Source: Chryseobacterium sp. OV279 (lineage in GTDB: Bacteria > Bacteroidota > Bacteroidia > Flavobacteriales > Weeksellaceae). Taken from it: a DNA stretch of 64,000 bases. Below the pieces are notes generated by a model. That model was not told the origin of the DNA. It did no database searches and was given only the letters and a program-made list of their open reading frames with translations. The stretch is from assembly GCF_900128945.1 (NCBI RefSeq), contig NZ_FQUD01000003.1:124001-188000 (forward strand). The letters run 5' to 3'. Shown here piece after piece: positions 55,876 through 64,000 of this stretch (its first letter is position 1; every line of letters begins with the position of its first letter). The position numbers and the translations under genes were made by a program.

Positions 55876-55913
55876 GACATATTTGTCAAAAATATCATTG
55901 ACAAATATGTCAC
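55876..55913. promoter_or_regulatory. Paired palindromic operators of the XRE regulator
   Basis: TGACATATTTGTCA (55876-55889) and TGACAAATATGTCA (55900-55913) are each a 5-4-5 palindrome and are inverted copies of one another, with centres 24 bases apart. They lie 11-49 bases upstream of the XRE start codon, in the classic place for cooperative autorepression. Confidence 0.75.
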
Positions 55914-55930
55914 AGATTGAAAAAATATAT

Positions 55931-55938
55931 TATATTTG
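55931..55938 (+). promoter_or_regulatory. Candidate -7 box of a divergent promoter
   Basis: TATATTTG matches the flavobacterial TAnnTTTG -7 box. No TTG lies at the standard 17-20 base spacing, so activity may be weak or activator-dependent. It is followed by alternating TGTAAC/GTTACA repeats at 55937-55963. A transcript from here would run into the structured region at 56006-56370. Confidence 0.4.
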
Positions 55939-55963
55939 TAACATAGGTTACAATAAATGTAAC
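55937..55963. promoter_or_regulatory. Alternating TGTAAC/GTTACA repeats
   Basis: TGTAAC at 55937-55942, GTTACA at 55947-55952 and TGTAAC at 55958-55963 form two overlapping inverted repeats right after the candidate -7 box. They may be a second operator, different from the XRE sites. Confidence 0.4.
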
Positions 55964-56007
55964 TTTGCGATACTTCAACGAATATTAGAAGCTATTGCTT
56001 AGAATCT

Positions 56008-56116
56008 CTAACTGAAAACTGGTAATTTTTAAACATACGAGACGATAAGCAGGAAGCTCACGACCTAGGCGTGGGCTCTCTTATCTGTATGTAAGGTATA
56101 CCAGTACCTCAGTTAG
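56008..56116 (+). ncRNA. Candidate structured RNA, long nested stem
   Basis: Five stems nest in one long rod: CTAACTGA/TCAGTTAG (56008-56015 with 56109-56116), ACTGGTA/TACCAGT (56018-56024 with 56099-56105), ACATAC/GTATGT (56033-56038 with 56087-56092), GATAAG/CTTATC (56044-56049 with 56080-56085) and AGCTCACG/CGTGGGCT (56055-56062 with 56070-56077, one G-T). The 7-base loop contains the self-complementary CCTAGG. Thirty-five base pairs in about 110 bases is far above chance. I do not recognise a known family; the plus strand is assumed from the promoter. Confidence 0.6.
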
Positions 56117-56196
56117 GATATTGTAGAGTTCCATGCCGTTTTTATTTTCAATGCAGTCCGCTATCTCTACATCACTAAGCCGTTTCAACAAATACA

Positions 56197-56346
56197 GTAT
56201 CATACGACACGATACAATAGGAGGGTACAATCTATTGCGGCTTTACAGCTTTCACGGGAACACAAATTTCATTCATATTTCAATTGATGGGCTTAGGGCA
56301 GGAGGTGATGCCGTGTGCTTAGACTTCCTCCCAAGCCTTCATCAAT
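56197..56346 (+). ncRNA. Second structured block downstream
   Basis: Further stems follow: GTATC/GATAC (56197-56201 with 56211-56215), CAATAG/CTATTG (56215-56220 with 56232-56237, sharing a base with the former), and a long hairpin at 56283-56346 with ATTGATG/CATCAAT, GGCTT/AAGCC and GGAGG/CCTCC. An 80-codon frame (56133-56375) overlaps all of this and has no clear start signal or family. The block may belong to the same RNA as 56008-56116. Confidence 0.45.
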
Positions 56347-56431
56347 CAGAGATCAAGAACTCAATAAAAAAATAGATTTTTAAGAAACAGAAAGTGTAAA
56401 GTATAGTAACCATAGAAGAAGAAAGAGAAAA

Positions 56432-56482
56432 GCCCTTTCCGCACCAGAGTTTATTCGAATCTACGCTGTGCAGGAAAGAGCC
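56432..56482 (+). promoter_or_regulatory. Leader hairpin upstream of susC
   Basis: CTTTCC/GGAAAG and GCAC/GTGC pair across a 22-base loop, 35 bases upstream of the susC start codon. It may control translation or processing of the susC mRNA. Confidence 0.4.
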
Positions 56483-56515
56483 TAAGTGCTTAATTAAATT
56501 AAACTTTTCAAAAGT

Positions 56516-59500
56516 ATGAAAAAAAACTTTTGCAGCCTAGGCCATATTCAGTTGGCTTTTGGCTTCACATTGCTGGTGTCTTGCATAGCAATAGGACAGG
56601 TGCGCGAGATTACGGGCACAGTCATAGAGAATAATCTACCTGTTAAAGGAGTTTCGGTATTTCAGGAGGGTAGTGATGCAGTAGCGTTGACCGGGGCTTC
56701 AGGTAAATATGTGGTGGAGGTTTTGGGAGAAAATCCGGTGCTTATTTTCCGTCATCCGGAGTATGGGGAGCGGAGGGTTTCTGTTGGAGTAGGGACGGTT
56801 CTTAATGTTTCTTTGTCTTCAGCTGAGAAAACAACAGCGACCAGTGTTGGGGAAGTGGTCCTTAATGCGGGCTACTATAAGGTGAAAGACAGGGAGAGGA
56901 CCGGGAGTATTGCTAAGGTTTCGGCCAAGGATATTGCCAATCAGCCGGTAGGGAATGTTCTATCCGCAGTGCAGGGGAGAATGGCCGGGGTCAGCATTAC
57001 GCAGGGAGGAGGAATACCCGGAGGAGGATTTGATATTCAGATTCGGGGAAGGAATAGTTTGCGTACCACGGCCAATAGTGAAATAGACGGCAATCAGCCT
57101 CTGTATGTGATTGATGGGGTTCCTGTAGGTGGAGATATGAAGTCGGAGTTTTCCACCCTAGTGATTCCGCTTCGGAGTATTAATCCTTTGAACTCTATTA
57201 ACCCCAATGATATAGAAAGCATTGAGATCTTAAAAGATGCGGATGCTACGGCCATTTATGGCTCCAGAGGGGCTAATGGGGTGATACTGGTGACCACCAA
57301 AAGTGGGAAGTCCGGAAAGACGGAATTGAGCCTGAATACCAATTATGGACTCAGCAGGGCCATGATCGGGCTTAAGATGATGGATACCGGGCAGTATCTG
57401 GGAATGCGGGCGCAGGCCTATGCGAATGACGGCTTTACGTCATATCCTGCTAATGCCTATGATATCAATGGGAAATGGTCCCGGAATCGGTATACCAACT
57501 GGCCTGAGAAACTCATTGGGAATGTCGCTGCCTCTTCCTCGGTACAGCTCTCGCTTAAGGGAGGAAGTGAAACCACTAGCTTTTTACTGAGCCTGGGGCG
57601 TAATGAGCAGGCGACTGTTTTTGCGAAGGATTTTACCTATATCAGCCATACCATATCCGGTAATATATCCCACCGATCGAAGGATAAGAAATTACAGCTC
57701 ACGCTTTCCAATCAGTTCTCGCTTCAGAAAAGTAATGTACTTAATGAAGATAGTACCCAGAAGTCGCTGCTCTTGGCTCCTAATGCTCCGGAACTCTATA
57801 AACCGGATGGAAGTCTGAACTGGGAGAATAATACTTTTACCAATCCTCTGGCGGTATACAACAGTACATATACCAATGAAAGCCTTCAGTTTCTGAGCAA
57901 CCTTAACGCTCAGTTTGAATTGCTTCCCCATACTTTGGTGAAGCTTAACGGGGGGATCAATTATAAAGCTTTTGAGGAGTGGTCTCTGAGGCCCAATACA
58001 ATTTATAATCCTGCCTTTGTGACGGGGCAGTCAAGCTTTTATTCCAGTGCTTCTAAGAGCAATAACAACCGGTTTTCCTATATCGTGGAACCGCAGTTGG
58101 AATGGAGTTTTAAAAGGACAGGACATGAGCTGACCGCACTTTTGGGAACCAGTATACAGGTGGAGCAGAATTCAAGGGAGTCGATGCGCGGAAGTGGTTT
58201 TGAGAGCAATGCATTTTTGCACAATATCGGAGCGGCCCAGACCAAAACAATTGCGGATCAGGTAACGACAGAGTACCGATATGCCGCCCTGTTCGGAAGG
58301 CTGAATTATCAGTATAAAAATAGATATATAGTTAATCTTACCGGAAGACGTGACGGAAGCAGCCGCTTTGGGGAAAACAGGAAGCTGGCCTCATTTGGCG
58401 CTGTAGGGGCAGCGTGGCTTTTTTCTCAGGAAAGTTTTCTTAACAGCAGATCATGGCTGAGCTTTGGGAAACTGAGAGGAAGCTATGGGATTACTGGAAG
58501 TGATAATATAGGGGACTACCAGTATCTGGATAATTATTTAGTCTCTGAATATATCTATAATTCGGTAACAGGGCTGGTGCCTTCGAGGCTCTACAATCCG
58601 GATTACAGCTGGGAGAAGACCAGAAAGCTGGAAACAGCCCTGGAGATGGGATTCTTTAAAGACCGGGTGAATATCAACGCGTCATGGTACCGGAATATAA
58701 GCTCCAATCAGCTGGTAGGCTATCAGCTTCCTTCCATGACAGGGTTTACCTCAGTGCTTTCCAATATGGATGCTGTGGTGGAAAATAAAGGCTGGGAAGT
58801 GGAGCTTAGCGCAAGGCCTCTTTCAGGACAGTCTGTGAAGTGGATTTCAGGTTTTAATATCAGTTTTCCAAAGAATAAGCTTTTGTCTTTTCCGGGTCTT
58901 GAAGGATCACCGTATGAGAATAAACTGGTGATAGGGATGCCCGTTTCGGTGGTAAGGCTTTTTGAGCTGGAAGGAATAGATCCCCAGACAGGACTCTACC
59001 GGTTTAAGGATTTTAACGGAGATGGGAAGATCACGGCTCCTGAAGATAATAAAGTGACGAAAAATATTGGGGTGCGTTACTTTGGAGGCTGGAGCAATAC
59101 GCTTCAGTACCGGGAATGGGATCTTTCCGTGCTGTTTCAGTTTGTGAAGCAGAGGAATCTCAATTATAACAGTTCCATGCCACTGCCGGGAGGAATGTTT
59201 AATCAACCTGTAGAAGTTCTGGACGTATGGTCACCTGATAATCCTTCGGGATACTATATGCCGTATAGTACCGGTACGGTGGGAGATCAGAATACGGCTC
59301 AGGATAATTTCAGGAACAGTACGGCAAGTGTTTCCGATGCATCATTTATCCGTCTTAAAAATATCCAGCTGACTTATACGCTACCGCTACAGAGTAGGGT
59401 GGTGAAGAATGTTAAAATATATTTTCAGGGTCAGAATCTCCTGACATGGACTAAATACTTCGGGATGGATCCTGAATTTACAGCAGGAGGATTTTTACCG

Positions 59501-59542
59501 CCTTTAAGAACCTATTCTTTTGGAACACAGATTAATTTTTAA
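56516..59542 (+). CDS. SusC/RagA-family TonB-dependent outer-membrane receptor
   Basis: A 1008-residue receptor. Signal peptide, then a carboxypeptidase-regulatory-like domain (about 30-105, ITGTVIENNLPVKGVSVFQ), the plug (about 120-260, with LSAVQGRMAGVSITQGGG, IQIRGRNSL, PLYVIDGVPVGG and IEILKDADATAIYGSRGA) and a beta-barrel to the C-terminus (LRTYSFGTQINF). It imports a large substrate, glycan or peptide, through the outer membrane with its SusD partner. The S9 peptidase further down the operon suggests a peptide substrate. The coding strand is clearly more GC-rich than the region to the left. Confidence 0.95.
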   Translation: MKKNFCSLGHIQLAFGFTLLVSCIAIGQVREITGTVIENNLPVKGVSVFQEGSDAVALTGASGKYVVEVLGENPVLIFRHPEYGERRVSVGVGTVLNVSLSSAEKTTATSVGEVVLNAGYYKVKDRERTGSIAKVSAKDIANQPVGNVLSAVQGRMAGVSITQGGGIPGGGFDIQIRGRNSLRTTANSEIDGNQPLYVIDGVPVGGDMKSEFSTLVIPLRSINPLNSINPNDIESIEILKDADATAIYGSRGANGVILVTTKSGKSGKTELSLNTNYGLSRAMIGLKMMDTGQYLGMRAQAYANDGFTSYPANAYDINGKWSRNRYTNWPEKLIGNVAASSSVQLSLKGGSETTSFLLSLGRNEQATVFAKDFTYISHTISGNISHRSKDKKLQLTLSNQFSLQKSNVLNEDSTQKSLLLAPNAPELYKPDGSLNWENNTFTNPLAVYNSTYTNESLQFLSNLNAQFELLPHTLVKLNGGINYKAFEEWSLRPNTIYNPAFVTGQSSFYSSASKSNNNRFSYIVEPQLEWSFKRTGHELTALLGTSIQVEQNSRESMRGSGFESNAFLHNIGAAQTKTIADQVTTEYRYAALFGRLNYQYKNRYIVNLTGRRDGSSRFGENRKLASFGAVGAAWLFSQESFLNSRSWLSFGKLRGSYGITGSDNIGDYQYLDNYLVSEYIYNSVTGLVPSRLYNPDYSWEKTRKLETALEMGFFKDRVNINASWYRNISSNQLVGYQLPSMTGFTSVLSNMDAVVENKGWEVELSARPLSGQSVKWISGFNISFPKNKLLSFPGLEGSPYENKLVIGMPVSVVRLFELEGIDPQTGLYRFKDFNGDGKITAPEDNKVTKNIGVRYFGGWSNTLQYREWDLSVLFQFVKQRNLNYNSSMPLPGGMFNQPVEVLDVWSPDNPSGYYMPYSTGTVGDQNTAQDNFRNSTASVSDASFIRLKNIQLTYTLPLQSRVVKNVKIYFQGQNLLTWTKYFGMDPEFTAGGFLPPLRTYSFGTQINF

Positions 59543-59553
59543 AACCAGAAATC

Positions 59554-60945
59554 ATGAAATTATTTAAAGCGATTAATATAAAAAAGATTGTTGCTGTATG
59601 CGCAGTACTGCATGTACTGGTAGGATGCGAAAATCTGCTGGAAGTTGATACCCCTTCCGACCAGCTGGATACCGGGCTGGTTTTCGAGAGTGTTCAGACG
59701 GCCAATGCTGCTTTGGCAGGACTTTATGCTAACCTATGGGATAATTCACCTCTGTCAGGAGGAACGCAGGGAAGTGGGGTGCTACTGGGAAGTTATACGG
59801 ATGATCTGGTCTGCTATTATGCTTCGGGGGAGAGCAGTGGAGCGCTCGATCTTTATAACAACCTTCAGATCGCCTCCAATTCTGCGGTATATATGTACTG
59901 GTCTTCAGCCTATAAAGAGGTGTATATGGCCAATGCTATTATGGAAGGGGCGGAGAACTCAAAATCACTACCGCAGTCTGAAAAAAGCAGGATAAAAGGG
60001 GAGGCTCTGCTGATAAGATCCCTTCTTTTTTTCTACCTACAGCAGGTTTTTGGAAATATTCCAATGCCACTCACAACGGATTATAAGGTTAATCAGTCTT
60101 TATCCAAAACCTCTGCTGCCGAGGTGATACTGAGATTGGAATCCGACTTTAAGGAGTCTGCAGATCTTTTGTCTGACCAGTACCGAAGTGCTGAAAGAAT
60201 TTTTCCTAACCGTAAAGTCTCACAGCTGATGCTGGCCAAAGTATACATGCTCCAGGGAAAGTGGAATGAGGCGGAGGGCGCTTTAAAAACCATTGCATCC
60301 AGCCCTCTGTATACTTTTGAACAGGACATCACTAAAGTTTTTCAAAAATCAGGTACCCATATCCTCTGGCAGCTTAAACCTAAAAATAATAATGATCCTA
60401 CCAGCGAGGTACAGACCTATTATTTTTCTGATTCTGCACCTAACCTATATGCCTTAAACAATGATCTGGTAAGCTCTTTTTTACCAGGTGATAAGCGAAG
60501 ACAGAACTGGATCATACCCGTAACGGTCAATCAGAATACCTGGTATCGCGCCGATAAATATAAGAACCGCGCTGCAAATCCTACGGAGTATTCTGTTGTG
60601 TTTAGGATGGAGGAAGTTTATCTCAACCTGGCTGAAGCTCTGGTCAGGCAGAATAAACTCTCTGAGGCACTTCCCTATATCAATTACACCAGACTTCGTG
60701 CGGGGCTTTCTGCCTTAGCGGGTATGCCTTCCCAGCAGGCGGTATTGGATGAGATCGTTTCTGAGAATCGCAGAGAATTCTTCTGTGAAATGGGACACCG
60801 CTTTTTGGATCTTAAAAGATTCGGGCGTCTTGCTTCGCTCAGTCCGGTAAAACCCAATTGGAAAGAATATCACCGTGTGTGGCCGGTTCCGCAGAAGGAA
60901 CTGCTTATGAATTCTAATCTTAAACCTCAGAATAATGGCTATTAA
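59554..60945 (+). CDS. SusD/RagB-family outer-membrane lipoprotein
   Basis: A 463-residue lipoprotein with lipobox HVLVGC (Cys25). The N-terminal SusD start LLEVDTPSDQL, TPR-like helical repeats (YMYWSSAYKEVYMANAIM, GEALLIRSLLFFYLQQVFGN) and the RagB C-terminal FRMEEVYLNLAEALVRQ and NRREFFCEMGHRFLDLKRFG are clear. It captures substrate at the cell surface and forms a lid on the SusC barrel. The gene starts 11 bases after susC; the S9 peptidase gene overlaps its end by 11 bases. Confidence 0.95.
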   Translation: MKLFKAINIKKIVAVCAVLHVLVGCENLLEVDTPSDQLDTGLVFESVQTANAALAGLYANLWDNSPLSGGTQGSGVLLGSYTDDLVCYYASGESSGALDLYNNLQIASNSAVYMYWSSAYKEVYMANAIMEGAENSKSLPQSEKSRIKGEALLIRSLLFFYLQQVFGNIPMPLTTDYKVNQSLSKTSAAEVILRLESDFKESADLLSDQYRSAERIFPNRKVSQLMLAKVYMLQGKWNEAEGALKTIASSPLYTFEQDITKVFQKSGTHILWQLKPKNNNDPTSEVQTYYFSDSAPNLYALNNDLVSSFLPGDKRRQNWIIPVTVNQNTWYRADKYKNRAANPTEYSVVFRMEEVYLNLAEALVRQNKLSEALPYINYTRLRAGLSALAGMPSQQAVLDEIVSENRREFFCEMGHRFLDLKRFGRLASLSPVKPNWKEYHRVWPVPQKELLMNSNLKPQNNGY

Positions 60946-63421
60946 GAGCATAAGGAAACGCTGTCTTTTTGTGCTGGTTTTGGGAGTGGTAGGGCTGTTT
61001 TCGGGGCAGCAGGGAACAGAGAAAGATACTTTGGATCAGTGGGTGTCTAAATTTTATGAAACAGACGGTCTTTCCCTATCTCCGGATGGAAGATGGGTAG
61101 CACTGAAGAAAAGATATACCGATCAGGACAGCATCCTTATTTTTGATACGAAGAATAAAAAAGAAAATCAGCATATGGCTGCTAAAGCTTCTATGATTGA
61201 GCTGTATGATGATAACTATTCAATGCTTACCGGGCAGGGGCAGGCATCCTGGTGGAATCTTATGTCAGAGAAAAAGATCAGTTACGACGATGTGAAACAG
61301 AGCGGGATGTGGTCTCCTGATGGATATTGTATTTTAAACCGATCTGGGCAATTACGGATCATGGATGCTGAAGGGAAGATCTTAGCTCAATATGCTGGTG
61401 TGGAATATTATATTACCGACGGGAAAGGAAATCTTATGGTACAGGCAAAAACCCAAACGGGCCATGAAATCCTGAAATTCCAGAACCCCGGTTTTAGAAA
61501 ATTGCTGGATCTGGATGATTTTGAGCGCATGGAGTTGACGGATTCACATCGGTATTTGGCCATTTACAGACAATCGTCAGGGAAAGATTTTCGTAATCTC
61601 ATGCTGATGGATATAGGAAGCGGAACTTGGTCTTATCCACTAGGAAAAGAGGGTACTCTGGCAGATTACCTGACCTTAAAGGAAATAGGTAAGGGGGATT
61701 CATTCTTAATTGAGGCGGTCAGGAATGTGCCGTACCCTGAAAATGAAGTTGAAATCTGGTATGGCAATGACCGGGATCTTGAAAGCAGAGAGTTTGGAAG
61801 AAAACCTTTTCGCAGATACTGGAGATGGAAACCTGGCCTTGACGAAGCAATCCCTTTTAGCACCCTGGAAAATGAAACAATAAGCTCTATTGGGAGTGAT
61901 CGTTATTTTGTGGTCTTTCGCGGAGATGAATTGCAGGATTATGTACATCATAATGCTGATTTGAATATGTCCCTGTATGATACTTTAACAGGAAAAAAAA
62001 TAAGTATAGGTAGAGTTGGGCCCAGATTGGTGAGTTCAAAAGACGGAAGTCTGATCCTAGTCATGGACAGCCTTGGCGTTTGGCAGCTACTTGATGTAAA
62101 AACATGGGAAAAGCAGGAGATTCAGAGCAAAGGATTGAAAAAACCTTATTTCAGTCAGGATTCAAAAACCATCTATTTTGAAAGTGATTCAGGGGTATGG
62201 CTGTACTTTGTGGAATCGGGGAAGGTGGAAAGTCTTAGTACAGCCAGAGGAAAAAAGGTGCAGATCATTGGAGGTGAGCAAAAGTCATTGTGCACAGGAT
62301 ATAATTTTTATCAGAGCTCGGTAAATGATAAAAAAGGCTTAGTCCTAAAAATTGAGGATGGGGAGAATGGAGTAGTTTCCTATGAGTTTCTTAAGAATGG
62401 AAAAAGCAAATTAATGTATTTATCCTCCAATAATCTGAAATCAATAGTGTTTAGCAGGGACTTGACGAGAATGGCTGTTTTGGAAGAAAACTTTAACAGG
62501 CCTCCCGGACTCTGGATGATAGAATCTACCAAACATGAAAAGAAACTTTTATTCGAGAGTGAATCATCGGATTGGAAAGCGGGATTACTCAGGCAACAGA
62601 TTATTTCATATACAACTTCTTCAGGAACACCGTTAAAGGGGATTTTATATTACCCTGCCAATTTTAATTCCTTACAGGAATATTCTGTTATTGTTCATAT
62701 TTATCAGAAGCAGTCTGATCAGGCTAAAAATTATCTACTGCCAAGATATGATGAGATAGGTTTTAATATCAGGACCTTAGTGGAAAGGGGATATTTTGTC
62801 TATCTTCCGGATGTGGTGACTGAAAACGATTCTCCGGGAACCTCCGGTCTGGATGCAGTGGAGCGCTCTTTGGATGCTTTAAAGAAATATCCCTTGAAGC
62901 TTAAAAGATTTGGGCTCATAGGACACTCGTTTGGCAGTTACTTAACAAATTTTATTGCCACTCATTCTAACCGTTTTTCAGCCTATATTTCCGGTTCTGG
63001 AGTAAGTGATCTGGTCAGTTCTTATTTTTCATATAACAGAAATTATTCCAGTCCTCATTATTGGCAGTTAGAAACCGGACAGTATGAAATGAAGAGTTCC
63101 TTTTTTGAGGATAATGAATTGTACATGAGGAACAATCCCATCCTGAATACAGATAGGGTAGGTGCTCCCATCTTATTGTGGACTGGCCTCAAGGATCAGA
63201 ACGTGGTGCCAGAACAGACTATGGAATTTTATATAGCCCTTAAAAGAAGTAATAAACAGGTAGTAGCATTATTGTACCGTAATGGGGGACATGATTTGGG
63301 AATCGGGACCAGGGAGAATAGAGATTTAAATCGGAGAATGATTGATTGGTGGGACTATTTTTTAAAAGATAAATCAGATATTGGATGGATAGATAAACAA
63401 ATGAAAAAGGATGCTCAGTAG
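60935..63421 (+). CDS. S9-family prolyl oligopeptidase-like serine peptidase
   Basis: An 828-residue exported protein: N-terminal signal peptide (VLVLGVVGLFSGQQG), a long beta-propeller-like region (about 45-560) and a C-terminal alpha/beta hydrolase domain with the nucleophile Ser in IGHSFGSYL, the Asp in TGLKDQNVVP and the His in NGGHDLG. The active-site order is normal. It probably degrades oligopeptides taken up by the SusCD pair in the periplasm. The start overlaps the SusD stop by 11 bases, so translation is coupled. Confidence 0.9.
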   Translation: MAIKSIRKRCLFVLVLGVVGLFSGQQGTEKDTLDQWVSKFYETDGLSLSPDGRWVALKKRYTDQDSILIFDTKNKKENQHMAAKASMIELYDDNYSMLTGQGQASWWNLMSEKKISYDDVKQSGMWSPDGYCILNRSGQLRIMDAEGKILAQYAGVEYYITDGKGNLMVQAKTQTGHEILKFQNPGFRKLLDLDDFERMELTDSHRYLAIYRQSSGKDFRNLMLMDIGSGTWSYPLGKEGTLADYLTLKEIGKGDSFLIEAVRNVPYPENEVEIWYGNDRDLESREFGRKPFRRYWRWKPGLDEAIPFSTLENETISSIGSDRYFVVFRGDELQDYVHHNADLNMSLYDTLTGKKISIGRVGPRLVSSKDGSLILVMDSLGVWQLLDVKTWEKQEIQSKGLKKPYFSQDSKTIYFESDSGVWLYFVESGKVESLSTARGKKVQIIGGEQKSLCTGYNFYQSSVNDKKGLVLKIEDGENGVVSYEFLKNGKSKLMYLSSNNLKSIVFSRDLTRMAVLEENFNRPPGLWMIESTKHEKKLLFESESSDWKAGLLRQQIISYTTSSGTPLKGILYYPANFNSLQEYSVIVHIYQKQSDQAKNYLLPRYDEIGFNIRTLVERGYFVYLPDVVTENDSPGTSGLDAVERSLDALKKYPLKLKRFGLIGHSFGSYLTNFIATHSNRFSAYISGSGVSDLVSSYFSYNRNYSSPHYWQLETGQYEMKSSFFEDNELYMRNNPILNTDRVGAPILLWTGLKDQNVVPEQTMEFYIALKRSNKQVVALLYRNGGHDLGIGTRENRDLNRRMIDWWDYFLKDKSDIGWIDKQMKKDAQ

Positions 63422-63427
63422 CATCCT
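63408..63427 (-). terminator. Terminator overlapping the S9 peptidase stop codon
   Basis: AGGATGCT/AGCATCCT with loop CAGT includes the last codons of the S9 gene. Read on the minus strand it is followed by CCTTTTTC, so it should end the convergent DUF6520 transcript; on the plus strand the T-run is weak. Confidence 0.65.
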
Positions 63428-63436
63428 CTTTCGTTG

Positions 63437-63697
63437 TTAAGGTTTAAATAAAACACTGCCACACTCGGTAGGGCTTATCGGAGCACGATGAAGAGGTGTT
63501 ACTCCGTCTGCCGTCCACCTGCAGACTACATTTTGAATGGTGCTGCATTCCTGTCCAACCTGTACGCAGAGTCCCGATTCGGGGTCCATACGATACGTTG
63601 GAATAACTGCACCTTTGGTGCTGTTTGCTGCTTTGGTTGCAAAAGCAACGCCTGTGCCCAGTAATACTAAAGCAGCAGGGATCATTAGCTTTTTCAT
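63437..63697 (-). CDS. DUF6520-family small exported peptide
   Basis: An 86-residue protein with a signal peptide (MKKLMIPAALVLLGTGVAFA) and a short mature domain with Cys residues in CVQVGQECSTIQNVVCRW and PTECGSVLF. The layout matches DUF6520, a flavobacterial group of small secreted peptides similar in style to NVEALA peptides. The role is unknown; the neighbouring BF3164-type gene suggests a small exported-peptide locus. It is convergent with the S9 peptidase gene. Confidence 0.8.
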   Translation of the reverse strand: MKKLMIPAALVLLGTGVAFATKAANSTKGAVIPTYRMDPESGLCVQVGQECSTIQNVVCRWTADGVTPLHRAPISPTECGSVLFKP

Positions 63698-63720
63698 AAT
63701 AAAAAAATATAAAGTGATGC

Positions 63721-64000
63721 CTACTCTGTTGTAAGGTTTTCGGCTTCCCCTTTTAATGGTTTTCTAAATTCATATCTGAGTAATTGTTTTCCTGAAATGA
63801 TATACAGACCCTCAGGGGTTACGATGATATCTTCGACCTTTTGCTTTGGGAGATAAAAGCTTCCGATATATTCATTACGATCTATTCTGTAGATGTCTAC
63901 GGCCTTTCTTCCTTTACGTAGTCTGGCAGGTTCGAATTTTCCTGGCAAACCCGAAAGATTATAGACGTAGTTTCCGTAAAATGCGGAATTAATATTGACC
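63721..64000 (-). CDS. C-terminal part of a probable BF3164/6-bladed beta-propeller lipoprotein
   Basis: The minus-strand frame is open to the right edge and ends at 63721. The visible 93 residues, starting in frame VNINSAFYGNYVYNLSG, are blade-like (AVDIYRIDRNEYIGSFYLP, VEDIIVTPEGLYIISG) and end with LLRYEF. This is the pattern of BF3164-type or TolB-like beta-propeller lipoproteins, which often stand next to DUF6520 or NVEALA peptides. The N-terminus lies outside the window, so the identity is tentative. Confidence 0.6.
   Translation of the reverse strand, partial: VNINSAFYGNYVYNLSGLPGKFEPARLRKGRKAVDIYRIDRNEYIGSFYLPKQKVEDIIVTPEGLYIISGKQLLRYEFRKPLKGEAENLTTE

Noticed and set aside
56008..56116. 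The structured block as SRP RNA, 6S RNA, RNase P or a known riboswitch
   Set aside because: It lacks the conserved loop and core motifs of those families that I can recall, and its position next to XRE and susC is not typical for them.
56133..56375. An 80-codon plus-strand frame ahead of susC
   Set aside because: It lies entirely in strong inverted repeats, and I see no family; I treated it as part of the structured region. It should be revisited if homologues show coding bias.
1..64000. CRISPR arrays, tRNA or rRNA genes
   Set aside because: I saw no regularly spaced repeats and no tRNA or rRNA signature when reading both strands; short tRNA genes could still be missed by eye.

Overview
The window looks like a chromosome segment of a Bacteroidota bacterium of the Flavobacteriia, most likely a Chryseobacterium-like member of the Weeksellaceae. 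The evidence is low-GC DNA, a CTnDOT-type conjugation module, proteins with type IX secretion (T9SS) sorting domains, a SusC/SusD pair, DUF6443/RHS proteins, a DUF6520 peptide, and promoters of the TAnnTTTG type. The genus is an inference from protein style, not from a marker gene. I saw no rRNA, tRNA or CRISPR array.

1-11.8 kb is one end of an integrative conjugative element (ICE). On the minus strand lie the start of traE, a traD-like gene, a DUF3408 gene and parA. A palindromic candidate oriT precedes mobA and mobB on the plus strand. A DUF1016 nuclease, the mobC coupling protein, a type IA topoisomerase and a DUF4099/DUF3945 protein follow. A second DUF3945-type gene lies in the opposite orientation at 32.6 kb, so 12-33.9 kb may be cargo or an old edge of the element.

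12-31 kb is mixed accessory DNA: a Crp/Fnr regulator, small lipoproteins, a DUF4142 protein, a ChrA-type transporter, a PAS-LuxR regulator, an M43 metalloprotease with a T9SS tail flanked by two paralogous small genes, a pair of small HTH proteins, a tandem duplication of secreted proteins, a threonine aldolase, a glycosyltransferase, a NUMOD4-like protein and a T9SS beta-propeller protein.

34-46 kb looks like a defence or genomic-conflict island with very AT-rich DNA from about 37.4 kb. It holds a UPF1-like SF1 helicase, a GHKL ATPase fused to a Shedu-like PD-(D/E)XK nuclease with a small partner gene that carries a C8 tract, and a compact minus-strand three-gene operon: pentapeptide-like two-TM membrane protein, gluzincin metalloprotease, and ApeA-like HEPN protein. 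A decayed IS481-type insertion sequence lies just upstream of the operon. This operon and the GHKL-nuclease gene are the best candidates for an undescribed system.

46.3-55 kb is a four-gene secreted RHS operon (T9SS propeller protein, RHS protein, DUF6443/RHS-core protein with a variable C-terminal tip, MORN-like lipoprotein), ended by a terminator that overlaps an IS3 remnant. 55.5-56.5 kb holds an XRE regulator with paired palindromic operators and, divergent from it, a strongly structured apparently non-coding region. 56.5-64 kb is a more GC-rich SusC/SusD/S9-peptidase operon followed by a convergent DUF6520 peptide gene and the end of a probable BF3164-type beta-propeller lipoprotein gene.
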